Made by a program: the position numbers and the translations under genes. Shown here one piece after another: positions 8,635-10,305 of a stretch of 10,305 bases of DNA. The notes under the pieces were generated by a model, which saw only the letters and a program-made list of their open reading frames with translations, ran no database searches and was not told the DNA's origin. Within the stretch, counting starts at the first letter, position 1. Each line of letters starts with the position of its first letter. Origin of the DNA: Clavulina sp. PMI_390 (Eukaryota; Basidiomycota; Agaricomycetes; Cantharellales; Hydnaceae). Location of the stretch: the NCBI GenBank assembly GCA_015039315.1, contig WIDE01000323.1, positions 1 through 10,305 of the forward strand, read 5' to 3'.

Positions 8635-10185
8635 TTACTCGTACTGTAACCTGGATTCCGATGTCGGCTTGGAAGCGACCAAAACATGCTGGAGTTCTGC
8701 ACCATATTGTTTAAGGAGCTCGTAAATACGCCGCTGCTTGCCGGTAGGCTGGTGATTTCGAGCGGCATGTTCCTGACCCTCTACCTCGAAGAAACACCAT
8801 GGTCCATTGTATTCCAGTGCATGATCAAGAGGCCTCTTCCCACCTTTGTCGCGTATGTTGGGGTCTACATGAAGATCCAGAAGGGCTTGTACACATTCTA
8901 TGGCCTCGGCTTTCACTGCCACATGCAAAGCTATTCCAGTACCCATGTTGATGCCATACTGATTTGCAAATGTGGTGATGATTGTTGCATCCGAGTTCAT
9001 TGCGGCATAACAAGTTATAAATTCAGGAACGCCTGGTTCGGATTTTGCGCCATGCTGTATGAGCAATTTTGCTGTATCCCATTTTTCGTTTCCGGCGAAT
9101 TTATACAACATTAGATAGTGTAATGGTGTTTTTCCATCGAGGTCAGGAGCGGAGACAAGGTCTCTTGGATTTGGAGCTACGCTCAAAAGGGCTTGCACAG
9201 CCTCACTAAGGCCTTCACCTATAAACCACTGCCGACCGGCAGGCCAGTGTGTGCTAGACGGGACGCGTCTCGTCCACCAGAGGGCAGACTGTGCAAAAGG
9301 GCCCACCAAAAGATGGAGTATGTTGGATTTAGCATCCTTTGGACGAACACACCGGAGTATCCAGGTTTCGTTGCCTCTGATAAGGATATCTCGCATGGCT
9401 GTGTCCCTTATGCATAGGGCCCAATAGAGGGGTGTCCACCCAATTGTGTCAGGGATATTTTGTATACCAGTGCCTTCATCCATGCTTTTGGTAAGATTAT
9501 CAAGGTCAATGAGACGTTTCACATCGCGTTGTGAGCCAATGCGGACTGCCCAGTGAATTGGCCGATCCCGGCCGACCTTTTCATAATGGTTCCCAGAGCC
9601 AAAGAGGGCAGAGTCTCGTCTGGCCACCCAGTTATTGAAGGACGACGAATCCGGCTGGAGAAAGTACGCGAGCGCAGAAGCAGTCAGGGGGGACTCTGGC
9701 AGCTTGCAGGTTGATCTTGCGTGGATGAACCACTGCTCATCACTGTAGTTTCCAATTGTTGGAAGTTTCTCTCTGTTTTTGTTGTCCAGAGCGCTCAAAA
9801 GGATGAGCAAACCCGTAGCATATGCCCGTTCCCGTGACGTGCCGTAGACCGCAAGCATCTCGTTCGAGATTTGGGCTGCTGGTCCTTGCAATTGGTTGTG
9901 CGGCTGCGAGAGTAAATACTCTTCAACAGTGAAGTGGATGAAGCTGACTTCATCATTTGGTCCAAGCCTGAGGAAGTGGGGGAGTAGCTTGAAGATATTC
10001 ACGGGATCCTTCTCCTCTAGCAGAGCTTCTTCCGGACTTTCTGAAAGAACGTCATCACCAAGGGAGAGACATGCCGGCCCATTACTGATTAAGTCCAGAT
10101 CAAAGAGAAAAAGTTCCTCGAGCTCTCGTGGTTTGAGGGGCCGTGGAGCAGAAATGATGCATTCAAGCACCGCACGCACAGTAGT
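8635..10185 (-). CDS. 3' exon of a second, paralogous NLR gene (winged-helix and ankyrin-like part)
   Basis: An uninterrupted frame of 516 codons matches residues from about VRAILECIISAP to the C-terminus of the first NLR, with roughly two thirds identity by eye in its first 190 residues. Shared blocks are LLPHFLRLGPNDE, FIHFTVEEYL, AQISNEMLAVYGTS, SDEQWF, PIHWAVRIGSQRDV, APNPRD, GIALHVAVKAEAIECVQALL and IYELLKQYGAELQ. Ankyrin-like repeats are therefore retained. The C-terminus is 16 residues longer than that of the first copy. The start at 10185 follows a strong acceptor, TTCTTTTCTCTTCTATACAG, in phase 0; an ATG within the putative intron (10213-10215) is unlikely to be the true start. The Goodbye-like and NACHT parts are not in the window, so whether the receptor is complete cannot be judged. 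The role should be as for the first copy: sensing by the repeats. Confidence 0.7.
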   Translation of the reverse strand, partial: TTVRAVLECIISAPRPLKPRELEELFLFDLDLISNGPACLSLGDDVLSESPEEALLEEKDPVNIFKLLPHFLRLGPNDEVSFIHFTVEEYLLSQPHNQLQGPAAQISNEMLAVYGTSRERAYATGLLILLSALDNKNREKLPTIGNYSDEQWFIHARSTCKLPESPLTASALAYFLQPDSSSFNNWVARRDSALFGSGNHYEKVGRDRPIHWAVRIGSQRDVKRLIDLDNLTKSMDEGTGIQNIPDTIGWTPLYWALCIRDTAMRDILIRGNETWILRCVRPKDAKSNILHLLVGPFAQSALWWTRRVPSSTHWPAGRQWFIGEGLSEAVQALLSVAPNPRDLVSAPDLDGKTPLHYLMLYKFAGNEKWDTAKLLIQHGAKSEPGVPEFITCYAAMNSDATIITTFANQYGINMGTGIALHVAVKAEAIECVQALLDLHVDPNIRDKGGKRPLDHALEYNGPWCFFEVEGQEHAARNHQPTGKQRRIYELLKQYGAELQHVLVASKPTSESRLQYE

Positions 10186-10305
10186 CTGTATAGAAGAGAA
10201 AAGAAACAGGTACATTAATTCCCTAATTTTTCGATTTTCAACATTTGTTCCTTTATGTAATAAGTCGTGACAAATCCAGAATTATCGCGCACCCTCAAGA
10301 ATTTT
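10186..10305 (-). other. Probable intron or foreign flank upstream of the second NLR exon
   Basis: In minus sense this reads AT-rich and ends in a pyrimidine tract and TATACAG at 10186. None of its three frames resembles the corresponding part of the first NLR gene (LPPTLGETYARMLADIDP), which has no intron at this position. A possible donor, GTGCGC, starts at 10292 and would give a 107-nt intron, longer than the others here. Alternatively the duplicate is truncated at this point. Confidence 0.4.

Noticed and set aside
8268..8714. Plus-strand 148-codon frame as a gene
   Set aside because: No recognisable domain, ordinary Asn/Ser/Thr-rich composition, and its end is antisense to the conserved NLR C-terminus.
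1..10305. tRNA or rRNA genes and transposon-encoded enzymes
   Set aside because: No tRNA arm signatures, rRNA segments, or reverse transcriptase, integrase or transposase motifs were seen on either strand.

Overview
The window is eukaryotic and almost certainly from a filamentous fungus. The genes are split by many short introns of about 43 to 96 nt with GT..AG borders and CTAAC-like branch sites. One gene family is a fungal NOD-like receptor (STAND) and the other a fungal-style secreted PEBP-like protein with a GPI-type tail. I lean towards an agaricomycete (Basidiomycota), but this is an inference and an ascomycete is not excluded.

Layout: 1-857 is AT-rich sequence without a gene, holding a diverged direct repeat (164-320 and 603-760) and a 20-nt tandem array (751-851). 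At 1097-4782 on the minus strand lies a nine-exon gene which I reconstructed by hand. It encodes about 1077 residues: a Goodbye-like N-terminal domain, a helical linker, a NACHT ATPase, a winged-helix region and C-terminal ankyrin-like repeats. At 4783-5892 there is intergenic sequence with coding-looking but broken stretches, mainly on the minus strand between 5295 and 5650. At 5893-8045 on the plus strand are two diverged, tandem, fused and decayed copies of a secreted PEBP-like gene. The first keeps the signal-peptide exon and the second keeps the GPI-type tail. At 8046-8634 nothing is recognised. At 8635-10185 on the minus strand is the 3' exon of a second NLR, paralogous to the first, with its ATPase half outside the window or missing.

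How they relate: the two NLR genes are tandem paralogs in one orientation, the arrangement expected from birth-and-death evolution in fungal NLR families. These proteins are thought to sense non-self or damage through C-terminal repeats, switch through the NACHT domain and signal through the N-terminal domain. The PEBP-like locus between them shows no functional link to the NLRs. It is a second tandem family in the same stretch, which suggests a region prone to duplication and unequal exchange. All splice models come from reading the sequence and have no transcript support.
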